A stretch of DNA of 64,000 bases from CAWCUU01 sp963798855 (GTDB lineage: Bacteria > Gemmatimonadota > Gemmatimonadetes > Longimicrobiales > RSA9), in NCBI GenBank assembly GCA_963798855.1, contig CAWCUU010000002.1, positions 62,001-126,000 on the forward strand, read 5' to 3'. This document shows positions 23,786 to 32,025 of the stretch, one piece after another. The translations under genes and the position numbers were made by a program. A model generated the notes under the pieces. The model was not told the DNA's origin. It did not search any database and saw nothing but the letters and a program-made list of their open reading frames with translations. Numbering within the stretch: the stretch's first letter is position 1; each line of letters starts with the position of its first letter.

Positions 23786-25600
23786 GTGAGCGAGCACACG
23801 GCGCACGAATACGACGTGCTCGTGATCGGCGCCGGTGGCGCCGGATTGCGAGCCGCGATCGAGGCTTCGGCCGCGGGCGTGCGCGTCGGCGTCGTCTGCA
23901 AGTCGCTGCTCGGCAAGGCCCACACGGTCATGGCCGAGGGCGGCATCGCGGCGTCGCTCGCGAACGTGGATGGCCGCGACAACTGGCGCGTCCACTTCGC
24001 CGACACGATGCGCGGCGGGCAGTACCTCAACAACTGGCGGATGGCGGAGCTGCACGCAAAGGAGGCGCCCGCCCGGGTGCGCGAGCTGGAGGCGTGGGGC
24101 GCGCTGTTCGACCGCACGGAGGACGGCCGGATCCTGCAGCGCAACTTCGGCGGCCACGCCTATCCGCGGCTCGCGCACGTCGGCGACCGCACCGGCCTCG
24201 AGATGATCCGGACGCTGCAGGACCACGGCGTCCACCAGGGCATCGACTTCCACATGGAGTGCACCGTCGTGCGGCTGCTCGAGGACGGCGAGCGCGTGAC
24301 CGGCGCGCTCGCGTACGACCGCGAGCGGGGGCGATTCCACGTCTTCCCGTCCGCCGCGGTCGTGCTCGCCACCGGCGGGATCGGGCGCGCGTTCCGCATC
24401 ACCAGCAACTCCTGGGAGTATACGGGCGATGGCCACGACCTCGCCTACCGTGCCGGGGCAGACCTCATCGACATGGAGTTCGTTCAGTTCCATCCGACCG
24501 GGATGGTCTGGCCGCCGAGCGTGCGCGGGATCCTCGTGACGGAGGGGGTGCGCGGGGAGGGCGGCGTGCTGCGCAACCGCGAGGGGCGCCGCTTCATGTT
24601 CGACGAGATCCCGCCGCTGTACCGCGACCAGACCGCGGACAACGAAGAGGAGGGGTGGCGCTACACGCAGGGCGACCGCGAGGCGCGCCGTCCGCCGGAG
24701 CTGCTCACGCGCGACCACGTCGCCCGCAAGATCGTCTCCGAGGTCCGTGATGGCCGCGGCAGTCCGCACGGCGGCGTGTTCCTGGACATCGCGTGGATCC
24801 GGGAGAAGCTGCCGGACGCCGAGGCGCACATCCGGCGCAAGCTGCCGAGCATGTACCACCAGTTCAAGCAGCTCGCCGACATCGACATCACGCGCGAGCC
24901 GATGGAGGTCGGGCCGACCACCCACTACGTCATGGGCGGCGTGCGCGTCGACGCCGACACGCAGATGTCCACGGTGCCGGGGCTGTTCGCGGCCGGCGAG
25001 GTCGCGGCGGGGCTGCACGGCGCGAACCGGCTGGGCGGCAACTCGCTGTCGGACCTGCTCGTGTTCGGCAAGCGGGCCGGCGAGCACGCGGCCGCGTGGG
25101 CCAGCGAGCACGGGGCCGGCCGCGTGGACGAGGCGAGAGTGGACGCGCTCGCGCGCGAGGCACTCGCCCCGTTCGAGCGTGGCGCCGGGGAGGAGAACCC
25201 GTACGCGATCCAGCACGAGCTGCAGGAGACGATGCAGGATCTCGTCGGCATCGTGCGTCGCGGGGAGGAGCTGAAAGAGGCGTTGGAGCGGATCGAGCGG
25301 CTGAGCGAGCGCGCGGAGCGCGTCGGCGTGGACGGCAACCGCGAATACAACCCCGGCTGGCACACGGCGCTCGACCTGCGTCATCTGATGACGGTGTCGG
25401 AGGCGATCGCGCGCTGCGCTCTCGAGCGGACCGAGAGCCGGGGCGCGCACTTCCGCGACGACCACCCACAGAAGGACCCCGAATGGGGACGATTCAACCT
25501 GGTCGTTTCCGCCGGTGACGACGGCCGGATGCGTGTGAAGCGGGAGGCGGTGCGGCCGCTCCCGTCCGAGCTGCAGGCGATCATCGAGGAGATGAAGTGA
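23786..25600 (+). CDS. sdhA: Succinate dehydrogenase flavoprotein subunit
   Basis: A 604-residue flavoprotein starting with GTG 23786. YDVLVIGAGGAGLRAAIEAS is the FAD dinucleotide-binding motif; GKAHTVMAEGGIAASLANV holds the segment around the FAD-linking His (AHT). Active-site regions QFHPTGM, VRGEGGVLRN, HYVMGGVRVD and GANRLGGNSLSDLLVFGKRAG are intact, as is the C-terminal HxxxDxRH-type NPGWHTALDLRH. It oxidises succinate to fumarate in the TCA cycle and passes electrons to SdhB. Stop and sdhB start share a base. Confidence 0.96.
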   Translation: MSEHTAHEYDVLVIGAGGAGLRAAIEASAAGVRVGVVCKSLLGKAHTVMAEGGIAASLANVDGRDNWRVHFADTMRGGQYLNNWRMAELHAKEAPARVRELEAWGALFDRTEDGRILQRNFGGHAYPRLAHVGDRTGLEMIRTLQDHGVHQGIDFHMECTVVRLLEDGERVTGALAYDRERGRFHVFPSAAVVLATGGIGRAFRITSNSWEYTGDGHDLAYRAGADLIDMEFVQFHPTGMVWPPSVRGILVTEGVRGEGGVLRNREGRRFMFDEIPPLYRDQTADNEEEGWRYTQGDREARRPPELLTRDHVARKIVSEVRDGRGSPHGGVFLDIAWIREKLPDAEAHIRRKLPSMYHQFKQLADIDITREPMEVGPTTHYVMGGVRVDADTQMSTVPGLFAAGEVAAGLHGANRLGGNSLSDLLVFGKRAGEHAAAWASEHGAGRVDEARVDALAREALAPFERGAGEENPYAIQHELQETMQDLVGIVRRGEELKEALERIERLSERAERVGVDGNREYNPGWHTALDLRHLMTVSEAIARCALERTESRGAHFRDDHPQKDPEWGRFNLVVSAGDDGRMRVKREAVRPLPSELQAIIEEMK

Positions 25601-26469
25601 TGGCGACGGCCCGCTTCGAGATCTGGCGCGGCGACCGCTCCGGCGGCGAGTTCCGCTCGTACGAGACCGAGGTGGCGCCGGGCATGGTCGTCCTCGACGC
25701 CGTGCACCAGATCCAGGCGGAGCACGCCCCGGACCTGGCCGTGCGCTGGAACTGCAAGGCCGGCAAGTGCGGCTCGTGCTCGGCCGAGGTCAACGGCATG
25801 CCGCGACTCATGTGCATGACGCGGCTGAACCAGGTGCCGCTGGACCGACCGGTGCGGATCGAGCCGATGAAGGCGTTCCCACTGATCCGCGACCTCGTCA
25901 CGGACGTCTCGTGGAACTACGAAGTCAAGCAGCGGATAAAGCCGTTTCGCCCCCGTCCGCCGGATGCGCCGGACGGCAGCTGGCGCATGGCGCAGTTCGA
26001 CGTGGACAGGGTCATGGAATTCCGGAAGTGCATCGAGTGCTTCCTCTGCCAGGACGTCTGCCACGTGCTGCGCGAGCACCACCGGCACGACACGTTCATC
26101 GGCCCGCGTTTCTTCGTGCACACGGCGGCGCTCGAGATGCATCCGCTCGACGTCGAGGACCGCGTCCCCGAGCTGCGCGAGGCACACGGCGTCGGCTACT
26201 GCAACATCACGAAATGCTGCACCGGCGTCTGTCCCGAGGGTATAACGATCACGGACAACGCGATCATCCCGTTGAAGGAGCGCGTGGTGGACCGCGCCTA
26301 CGACCCGATCGCGCGCCTGGTCCGGCTGGTCCGCGGTCCCCGACGCGCGGACGCCGCAGAGCCGGCGCAGATCGGAGCGTCCGCTCCCGAACCCACGTCC
26401 GGAGGTGCCAATGTTCGAGCTGAAGCGGCTGTCCCCCCAAGGGGTCGAGGCGGCCCTCGCGAGAGCTGA
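25600..26469 (+). CDS. sdhB: Succinate dehydrogenase iron-sulfur subunit
   Basis: A 289-residue protein. The 2Fe-2S site is RWNCKAGKCGSCSAEVNG followed by LMCMT; the 4Fe-4S/3Fe-4S region is FRKCIECFLCQDVCHV with later ITKCCTGVCPEGI. It wires FAD electrons to the membrane quinone site. ATG 25600 overlaps the sdhA stop by one base. The C-terminal 45 residues are low-complexity (proline, glycine, arginine) and overlap the next gene by 59 bases, beyond the normal end of SdhB, so this tail may be non-essential read-through. Confidence 0.95.
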   Translation: MATARFEIWRGDRSGGEFRSYETEVAPGMVVLDAVHQIQAEHAPDLAVRWNCKAGKCGSCSAEVNGMPRLMCMTRLNQVPLDRPVRIEPMKAFPLIRDLVTDVSWNYEVKQRIKPFRPRPPDAPDGSWRMAQFDVDRVMEFRKCIECFLCQDVCHVLREHHRHDTFIGPRFFVHTAALEMHPLDVEDRVPELREAHGVGYCNITKCCTGVCPEGITITDNAIIPLKERVVDRAYDPIARLVRLVRGPRRADAAEPAQIGASAPEPTSGGANVRAEAAVPPRGRGGPRES

Positions 26470-26911
26470 GCACTACCGCCTGCTGAACGAGCCGCACGAA
26501 GCCGACAGCATCTGTCGCGACGTCCTCGCCGTCGATGCCGAGAACCAGCGTGCCCTCGTCGTGTTGATCCTCTCGCTCAGCGACCGGATCCAGGAGGACG
26601 GGATGGTGTGCGTGAAGGAAGCCCGCTCGCTGCTCCCGCGCCTCGAGGATCCGTACGCCCGCGTCTACTACGAGGGGCTCGTTCACGAGCGCCAGGCGAA
26701 GGCAATGCTGCGCGGGCACATGCCCGGCAGCGGCGGAATCGCCTACGAGCAGATCGAACAGGCGATGAAGTGCTTCGAGGCCGCCGAGGCGATCCGGCCG
26801 GCCGGCAACAATGACGCGCTGCTACGCTGGAACACGTGTGTTCGGCTGCTCGACAGGTTCCCGCACCTCCGCCCGCAGATCGAGGAGCGGGTCGTGCACC
26901 TGCTCGAGTAG
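26411..26911 (+). CDS. TPR-like helical protein of unknown function
   Basis: A 166-residue helical protein with tetratricopeptide-like spacing: ALARAEHYRLLNEPHEADSI, CRDVLAVDAENQRALVVLIL, VYYEGLVHERQAKAM and CFEAAEAIRPAGNNDALLRW. GGAGG at 26401-26405 precedes ATG 26411. The start lies inside the 3' end of sdhB, so expression is tied to the succinate dehydrogenase operon; it could be an assembly factor, but this is only positional inference. Confidence 0.75.
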   Translation: MFELKRLSPQGVEAALARAEHYRLLNEPHEADSICRDVLAVDAENQRALVVLILSLSDRIQEDGMVCVKEARSLLPRLEDPYARVYYEGLVHERQAKAMLRGHMPGSGGIAYEQIEQAMKCFEAAEAIRPAGNNDALLRWNTCVRLLDRFPHLRPQIEERVVHLLE

Positions 26912-26969
26912 GCCTGCTCGGATTCGAGCGGCGTAGCCGCGGCTCGCTGCGAGCCGTGGCGGGGTGGGC

Positions 26970-27275
26970 TCAGCTCGAGCTCACCCGACCCTCCACGATG
27001 CGGTCCGGGTGGATCCGCGCGACGGTGCGGTGCGCCCGACGCGTCTCGTACGGGGATGGGCCGAAGCGAAGCGTTCCGACGAGGACGCCCCCGCGACTAC
27101 GGATCTCCGCCTCCGCGGCGGTGCCGTACCCGACGATGACGCAGCGGCCGGTGACCCAGTAGATTCCGGCCGGCCGGCCGATGCCGGCGCTCCACGCCGA
27201 CGCCTCGGAGTGCTGCTCCCAGTCGGCCGGCTCGTGGCCGGCGGATTCGGGATCGAACGGATCTTGGCGTCGCAT
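26970..27275 (-). CDS. Small hypothetical protein
   Basis: A 101-residue protein with a central segment GIYWVTGRCVIVGYGTAAEA and GVLVGTLRFGPSPYETRRAH that looks like a small beta domain. No family was recognised. ATG at 27275 lacks an obvious ribosome binding site. It is convergent with the TPR-like gene and downstream of the cspA terminator; composition is similar to its neighbours. Confidence 0.4.
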   Translation of the reverse strand: MRRQDPFDPESAGHEPADWEQHSEASAWSAGIGRPAGIYWVTGRCVIVGYGTAAEAEIRSRGGVLVGTLRFGPSPYETRRAHRTVARIHPDRIVEGRVSSS

Positions 27276-27339
27276 TTCGAAAGCTAGCGGTCAGGCCCCG
27301 TCGCGTCAGCGGCGAGCGATCGGGCACGAGGGACCAAAA

Positions 27340-27375
27340 GCGAAACGGCCGTCCCGGCAATGCCGGGACGGCCGT
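27340..27375 (-). terminator. Intrinsic terminator of the cold-shock gene
   Basis: ACGGCCGTCCCGGC (27345-27358) and GCCGGGACGGCCGT (27362-27375) form a perfect 14-bp stem with a 3-base loop. On the minus strand it is followed by TTTCGCTTTTGG, a T-rich tract, 35 bases after the cspA stop. Confidence 0.85.
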
Positions 27376-27409
27376 CCGTCAACCGTCGAAGACGGCGGTG
27401 TGTCGATGC

Positions 27410-27619
27410 TCAGCCGAGCCGGGTGACGTTCTCCGCGGCGGGACCCTTCTGGCCCTGCACGAGGTCGAACTCGACCTTCTCACCCTCGGTCAGCGTCTTG
27501 AAGCCGCTGCCCTGGATCGCGCTGTGATGGACGAAGCAGTCCTTCGAGCCATCGGACGGCGTGATGAAGCCGAAGCCCTTCTGGTCGTTGAACCACTTCA
27601 CCGTTCCACTGGTACGCAT
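27410..27619 (-). CDS. cspA: Cold-shock protein (CspA family)
   Basis: A 69-residue OB-fold RNA chaperone. RNP1 is KGFGFITP and RNP2 is DCFVHHSAI; SGTVKWFNDQ opens the domain and FDLVQGQKGPAAENVTRL closes it, all as in CspA. It binds single-stranded RNA and prevents secondary structure. CAGGGAG lies before the ATG. The roughly 110-base leader contains a hairpin, and a consensus promoter plus intrinsic terminator lies farther upstream, which points to attenuation-type control. Confidence 0.96.
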   Translation of the reverse strand: MRTSGTVKWFNDQKGFGFITPSDGSKDCFVHHSAIQGSGFKTLTEGEKVEFDLVQGQKGPAAENVTRLG

Positions 27620-27651
27620 ACCGTACTCCCTGTGTTGATTGGTGCAATCGG

Positions 27652-27673
27652 GTTCCGGTATTCCGTACCGAAC
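27652..27673 (-). promoter_or_regulatory. Hairpin in the cspA leader
   Basis: GTTC-GGTA and TACC-GGAAC (minus-strand reading) pair with one bulged G around CGGAA, 33-54 bases before the cspA start codon. Stable 5' leader structures are a known feature of cold-shock mRNAs. No function beyond position is shown. Confidence 0.45.
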
Positions 27674-27729
27674 TGATCGCCACCATGATCGTGCGGGCCC
27701 TTCGCCGCCGCACTCAGCGTGACGGATAA

Positions 27730-27804
27730 TGAAAAAGGACCCGGGGAAAGCGCCCAGGTCCTCTCGTCTCTGGTCCCCGGCAACCGGCCAGGGGTTATCC
27801 GCCA
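27730..27804 (-). ncRNA. Candidate 75-nt small RNA or cspA leader attenuator
   Basis: A consensus promoter on the minus strand points into a segment that ends in an intrinsic terminator (GGACC-GGG stem, 27737-27761, then TTTTT). Between them CCCCTGGC and GCCGGGG (27775-27794) form a first hairpin. The transcript would be about 75 nt with two stems and no coding frame. cspA starts 110 bases further down the same strand, so read-through would make this a leader, termination would release a small RNA. No known Rfam-type structure was recognised by eye. Confidence 0.55.
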
Positions 27805-27810
27805 GCGCCG

Positions 27811-27839
27811 ATAATAGCTGCAGGCGGTAAGGAAGTCAA
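27811..27839 (-). promoter_or_regulatory. Sigma-70-type promoter of the 75-nt unit
   Basis: On the minus strand TTGACT (27839-27834) and TATTAT (27816-27811) are separated by exactly 17 bases. Each box differs from the consensus at one position. Initiation is expected near 27804. It lies 58 bases past the glycosyltransferase stop. Confidence 0.75.
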
Positions 27840-27896
27840 GGTCGGCGAACGGGCGCGGGCGGTCACGGTGTGAGGGCGGGAGTCGGCGGCAGGCCG

Positions 27897-29534
27897 TCAG
27901 TTCTGACCGCGGAACGACGGCCACACCTCCTGCAGGGTATGCAGGGGCGCGCGGCACACCCAGATCGGCAGGTGCCGCTCCTCGGGCACGACCCACGGCT
28001 CGTCGACGGTCGCGGCGAGACGCACGTCGCGGAAGAAGCGGCGCAGCTCCTCCTCGTCGGAGCCCACCACGACGGCGACGTCGCCCGCCTTCGACCCCGG
28101 GCCGAAAAACCAGTAGCTGCCGACCGGGGCGACGGCGGGTGGCAGTCCGAGGCGCGGACCGTAGAAGTCGATGGCCCCGGCTTCGCCGTAATTCGTCGCG
28201 ATGATGACCGCGCGGCTGCGGTCCGCCGCCGGCAGATCCCTCCACACGCGCGCGACGCTGTCCACCTGCTCGGGCCAGCCGAGCATGTCCGCGTAGTCCT
28301 GCGGCAGCTCGAGGACTTCCCCGACGTTCGTCGTGGTAGCCGCGCTGACGCCCAGGGCACGGGCGTAGCGCGCCATCGGCGCGGGCCGGATCAGGGGCAG
28401 CGAGAGCGGCAGCACGAGCGCGCCCCAGCCCAGCGTGAGGAGCACGACCAGCACGCGAGCCGGCGTGGCCCAGCGCCGGCCCCGGCCGCTCCGCGCCAGC
28501 CCGGTCACCCGCTCGAGCGCGACGACGCCGGCCGCGAGCAGCGTCGGGTGGGCCGGCCCGATGTAGTACGGCTTCCCGTGCAACAGCATGACGACGAGCA
28601 GCGCGACGAGGCAGCTCCAGCCCACGACGCGGAACCGCTCCATCGGGCGGCCGACGAGCAGGTACAGCAGCCCGATGGTGGCGATGGCGGCGAGCGGGCC
28701 GAGCAGCAGGAGCTGGCCCATCAGGAAGTCGGAGATCTCGACGCGCGCGAGCTGACTGCCGCGCAGGTCCGCCATCTGGCCGAGCACCGGCCAGCCGAGG
28801 CGGAGCTGACCGACCAGGCTGGGGGCTCCGATCGCGAGCGCGATGAGCAGCGCGAGCCATGGCCAGCGAGTCCGCAGCGTCCGGCGCAACGGTGTCACGA
28901 GCAGCGCGACGAGGATGCCGAAGCCGATGAAGACGATGCTGAACTTCGTCAGCAGGCCCAATCCCGCTGCCGCGCCGAGCAGCAGCCAGTCACGGGCAGG
29001 CGGAGCGGCACCGACGTCGCCCCGATCCTCAACCGCTCGCCTCGCGACGCGCGCCAGCGCGAGCAGCGCGAGCGACCACCAGAGCTGATCGAAGACGACC
29101 GGCTGGAAGAGGTTGCCGGCGCGAAGGAAGAGGGGCAGCGTCGCGGGTGCGAGGGCGGCGAGCCCCTGTGCGTACGTCCTGCCGCCGAGCTCGCGCGCGA
29201 TCAGCCCGGCGAGAGCCACCACCGCCGCCCCCGCCAGCGCAGACGCGAAGCGGAGCGCGAGAAGGGAGTCGCCGAGCAACCCACGCTCGACCTGCGCCAG
29301 CATCGCGATCATCGGAGGGAAGTCCATGCGCCACGGCCGGAGGTGGCGCCCCATCGCGAAGTAGAGGAACTCGTCGCGGTGGATGCCGTAGGGCGAGATC
29401 TGGTTCACCGCCACGTGCACCAGCAGCACGGCGATGGCGAGCGCCAGCACGAGAGGCGCGGTGAAGGGGGGAAGCCGCCCATCGGGGCCGGCGGCGGGAT
29501 CGATCGCCGGAGTCGCCTGCACTGCCGCGGTCAT
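27897..29534 (-). CDS. GT39/PMT-2-type membrane glycosyltransferase
   Basis: A 545-residue polytopic protein with about eleven hydrophobic segments. The N-terminal loop contains YGIHRDEFLYFAMGRHL, in which the Asp-Glu pair after the first segment is the catalytic signature of ArnT/PMT-type lipid-linked sugar transferases; MDFPPMIAMLAQVER follows. GKPYYIGPAHPTLLAAG is a later family-like motif. A roughly 150-residue soluble C-terminal domain probably faces the periplasm. Members move mannose or aminoarabinose from a polyprenyl carrier to protein or lipid A; acceptor unknown. Confidence 0.85.
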   Translation of the reverse strand: MTAAVQATPAIDPAAGPDGRLPPFTAPLVLALAIAVLLVHVAVNQISPYGIHRDEFLYFAMGRHLRPWRMDFPPMIAMLAQVERGLLGDSLLALRFASALAGAAVVALAGLIARELGGRTYAQGLAALAPATLPLFLRAGNLFQPVVFDQLWWSLALLALARVARRAVEDRGDVGAAPPARDWLLLGAAAGLGLLTKFSIVFIGFGILVALLVTPLRRTLRTRWPWLALLIALAIGAPSLVGQLRLGWPVLGQMADLRGSQLARVEISDFLMGQLLLLGPLAAIATIGLLYLLVGRPMERFRVVGWSCLVALLVVMLLHGKPYYIGPAHPTLLAAGVVALERVTGLARSGRGRRWATPARVLVVLLTLGWGALVLPLSLPLIRPAPMARYARALGVSAATTTNVGEVLELPQDYADMLGWPEQVDSVARVWRDLPAADRSRAVIIATNYGEAGAIDFYGPRLGLPPAVAPVGSYWFFGPGSKAGDVAVVVGSDEEELRRFFRDVRLAATVDEPWVVPEERHLPIWVCRAPLHTLQEVWPSFRGQN

Positions 29535-29590
29535 CGCATCTTACCGATGGGGGACACAGGTCCGCGCAATCGCGTCGGGACAGGAGGAGC

Positions 29591-30304
29591 TTGCTCGACT
29601 ACGCCGTCAGCATGCGCTGGCACGATCTTCTCTTCGCGCACTGGAGCTTCGCTGTGGAATCCGTCCGACCGCTGCTGCCGGATGGGCTCGAGCTCGACAC
29701 GTACGACGGACTCGCCTGGATCGGCGTCGTGCCGTTCCGCATGAGCGAGGTGCAACCGCGCCGGCTGCCACCGCTGCGGATCGCTTCCGCGTTCCCGGAG
29801 CTGAACATCCGGACCTACGTGCGGGCGGGCGGCCGGGTTGGAGTCTGGTTCTTCAGCCTCGACGCCGCCAGCCGCCTCGCCGTCTGGACCGCTCGCCGCT
29901 GGTACGGTCTACCCTACCAGCACGCGCGGATGGAGGTTTCAGCCCGCGACGAATGGATTCGCTACCGCAGCGTCCGACTCTCCGGACGGCACCGTGGCGT
30001 GCGACTCGAAGTAGACTACGGTCCGACGGGCCCCGGCCGCCGCGCCGCTGCCGGCAGCCTCGACGACTTCCTGACCGCCCGCTACTCGCTGTTCAGCACA
30101 GGCCGGCGGGGTTCGCTGCAGCGTGCCGACATCGCGCACGACCCGTGGCCGCTCCAGCCCGCGCAGGCACGCTTTGCAGTGAACACAATGCTCGACCCGC
30201 TGGGGCTGACGCCAGTGGGGGAGCCGCGCCTGAGCTTCGCTCGCACGCTCTCCGTCCGGTCGAGCGCTCCCCGGCCGCTCGAGCACGAGCACCCGGGCCG
30301 CTGA
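29591..30304 (+). CDS. DUF2071 (YqjF-like) protein
   Basis: A 237-residue protein with the DUF2071 opening MRWHDLLFAHWSFAVESVRP-LLPDGLELDTYDG and WIGVVPFRMSEVQPRRLP, then FPELNIRTYVRAGGRVGVWF. These acetoacetate-decarboxylase-fold proteins are widespread and uncharacterised. TTG 29591 is preceded by CAGGAGGAG at a good distance. It is divergent from the glycosyltransferase and precedes the HisH-like gene by 93 bases. Confidence 0.87.
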   Translation: MLDYAVSMRWHDLLFAHWSFAVESVRPLLPDGLELDTYDGLAWIGVVPFRMSEVQPRRLPPLRIASAFPELNIRTYVRAGGRVGVWFFSLDAASRLAVWTARRWYGLPYQHARMEVSARDEWIRYRSVRLSGRHRGVRLEVDYGPTGPGRRAAAGSLDDFLTARYSLFSTGRRGSLQRADIAHDPWPLQPAQARFAVNTMLDPLGLTPVGEPRLSFARTLSVRSSAPRPLEHEHPGR

Positions 30305-30397
30305 GCCGACGCGGCGCTCCTCCGCCCCATGGCTCGGCGAGAGCGGCAGGGGAGCCGATCCGCGCCAGCGGCGCGAGGTGTGCATGGGCGGCAACGC

Positions 30398-31018
30398 ATG
30401 AGAGTCGAGGTCTTCGACCATGGCGCGGGCAACCTGCGATCGCTGAAGACGGCGCTGGAGCTCGGAGGCGCTCGAGTGCGGATCCAGCGTACGCCCGCCG
30501 GTCTCCTCGACGGCGACGCGATGGTGCTGGCCGGGACGGGGGCGTTCGGGAGCGCCGCCGACCGGATCGCACCGGTGGGGCACGAGCTCCGGGTCGCCCT
30601 GCGATCCGGCTTTCCGTGCCTGGCGATCGATCTCGGGATGCAGCTCCTCATGGAGTCCAGCGCGGAGGAGCCGGGTCACGGCCTCGGTGTCTGCGGAGGC
30701 GTCGTCCGCCGGCTGCCGACGCGGCGCACGACTCACATCGGGTGGAACAGCGTCGAGTTCCGGCCGGACCCGCTCTTCGATGGATCCCGCGACCTGCTCG
30801 CCTACTTCACGAACAGCCGGATCTGCGTGCCGGCGGACGGCGGCGAGGAGATCGCCTGGGCGATCCACGAGCACGTGCGTTTTGCGGCGGCGATCCGATA
30901 CAGCAACACCTGGGGCGTGCAGTTCCACCCTGAGAAGAGTGGCAGGGTCGGGCTGCGGGTGATCGGGAATTTCCTGCAGGCGGTGACGACGCCGCGTCCG
31001 GCATCGCTGCCATCATGA
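30398..31018 (+). CDS. HisH-like class I glutamine amidotransferase, catalytic Cys replaced by Asp
   Basis: A 206-residue protein aligning throughout with HisH, the glutaminase subunit of imidazole glycerol phosphate synthase: FDHGAGNLRSLKTALELGGA, GTGAFGSAADRI, HIGWNSVEF and WGVQFHPEKSGR. His and Glu of the triad are kept (FHPEKS). The nucleophile is not: the usual G-[IV]-C-L-G-M-Q reads AIDLGMQLL (codon GAT), so Cys is Asp and glutamine hydrolysis by the normal route is impossible. The gene is undamaged otherwise, arguing for a new role rather than decay. The HisF-like partner follows after 46 bases. Confidence 0.88.
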   Translation: MRVEVFDHGAGNLRSLKTALELGGARVRIQRTPAGLLDGDAMVLAGTGAFGSAADRIAPVGHELRVALRSGFPCLAIDLGMQLLMESSAEEPGHGLGVCGGVVRRLPTRRTTHIGWNSVEFRPDPLFDGSRDLLAYFTNSRICVPADGGEEIAWAIHEHVRFAAAIRYSNTWGVQFHPEKSGRVGLRVIGNFLQAVTTPRPASLPS

Positions 31019-31064
31019 CGAAGGCGAAGGAGGCGGTCCGCGGAGACCGACAGGAGGAGGCGTG

Positions 31065-31949
31065 ATGCTCCACAAGCGCGTGATCGTATCGCTCGGTGTG
31101 CGCGACGGACTGCTCGTCGACGCGGCGCCGTTCGCCGATCTCGCCGACACCGGCGACCCCGCCGAAGCCGCCCATTGGTACGAAGGCGAAGGCGCGGACG
31201 AGATCATGCTCGTCGACCTCTCCGTCACGCGGGAGGGGAGGGTGGCGTTCCTCGGCACCGTCGGACGCGCCGCCGATGAGCTGTTCGTGCCGCTCATGGT
31301 CGGCGGCGGCATCGCCGACCTCGACTCGATCGAGCAGGCTCTGCGGGCGGGCGCGGACCGGGTCGCCATGAACACCGCGTTCGTGGAGCGGCCCGCGCTG
31401 ATCCGCGAGGCGGGGGAGCGCTTCGGCAGCCCGAGCATCGTCGCGAGCATCCACGCCAAGGTCGAGCGCCGGCGCGGAGAAGCCTCCGCGGACTACTACC
31501 GGCCCGGCGGCGGTCCGATCGATGAGATCGTGAACGACCTGAACTGGTATCGCGTGTTCACCCACGGCGGCACGCGCCCGACGGACCGCAACGCGCTGTC
31601 CTGGGCGCAGGAGTGCGGCATTCTGGGAGCCGGTGAGATCCTGCTCACCAGCATCGACCGCGACGGCGTACGCAAAGGGTACGATCTCGAGCTGACCGCT
31701 CGGGTCGTCGAGCGCGTCTCGGTCCCGGTCATCGCGAGCGGCGGCGCCGGCAGGGCGGAGCATATGCGCGACGCCTTCGTCATCGCCGGAGCGGACGCTG
31801 CGCTCGCCTCCGACATGTTCCACGACGGCGGGGTAAGCGTGGGCGACGTGAAGCGCGCGCTGGCGGAGGCGGGAGTGCCGATCCGGCCGACGGGCTCGGA
31901 CGCGGCAAGCGACCCGCACGGCGGCACGGCGGCCGAGCCGGCGCTGTAG
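31065..31949 (+). CDS. HisF-like TIM barrel with both catalytic aspartates replaced
   Basis: A 294-residue barrel that follows HisF almost end to end: phosphate-binding loops VGGGIADLDSIEQALRAGAD/RVAMNTAF and IASGGAGRAEHMRDAF, plus ILLTSIDRDGVRKGYDLEL. In HisF the acid-base pair is Asp-11 (CLDV) and Asp-130 (AIDAK). Here they read SLGVRDG (Gly) and SIHAKVE (His). It should keep bisphosphate-ligand binding but not PRFAR cyclisation. CAGGAGGAGG precedes ATG 31065. A 25-residue tail beyond normal HisF is low-complexity. Sits between the HisH-like and IMPase-like genes. Confidence 0.9.
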   Translation: MLHKRVIVSLGVRDGLLVDAAPFADLADTGDPAEAAHWYEGEGADEIMLVDLSVTREGRVAFLGTVGRAADELFVPLMVGGGIADLDSIEQALRAGADRVAMNTAFVERPALIREAGERFGSPSIVASIHAKVERRRGEASADYYRPGGGPIDEIVNDLNWYRVFTHGGTRPTDRNALSWAQECGILGAGEILLTSIDRDGVRKGYDLELTARVVERVSVPVIASGGAGRAEHMRDAFVIAGADAALASDMFHDGGVSVGDVKRALAEAGVPIRPTGSDAASDPHGGTAAEPAL

Positions 31950-32025
31950 CAGACGGACACCAGAAGGCCGAGACGACGGCGGAGCGTCGACCCGCCGGAG
32001 CGGCCCAGCCAAAGCGAGGACCCGG

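Noticed and set aside
23336..25465. 709-codon minus-strand frame opposite sdhA
   Set aside because: Antisense to an unambiguous flavoprotein gene; no family motif.
27345..27375. Regulatory palindrome in front of the TPR-like or hypothetical gene
   Set aside because: The stem is followed by a T-rich tract only on the minus strand right after cspA, so it is that gene's terminator.
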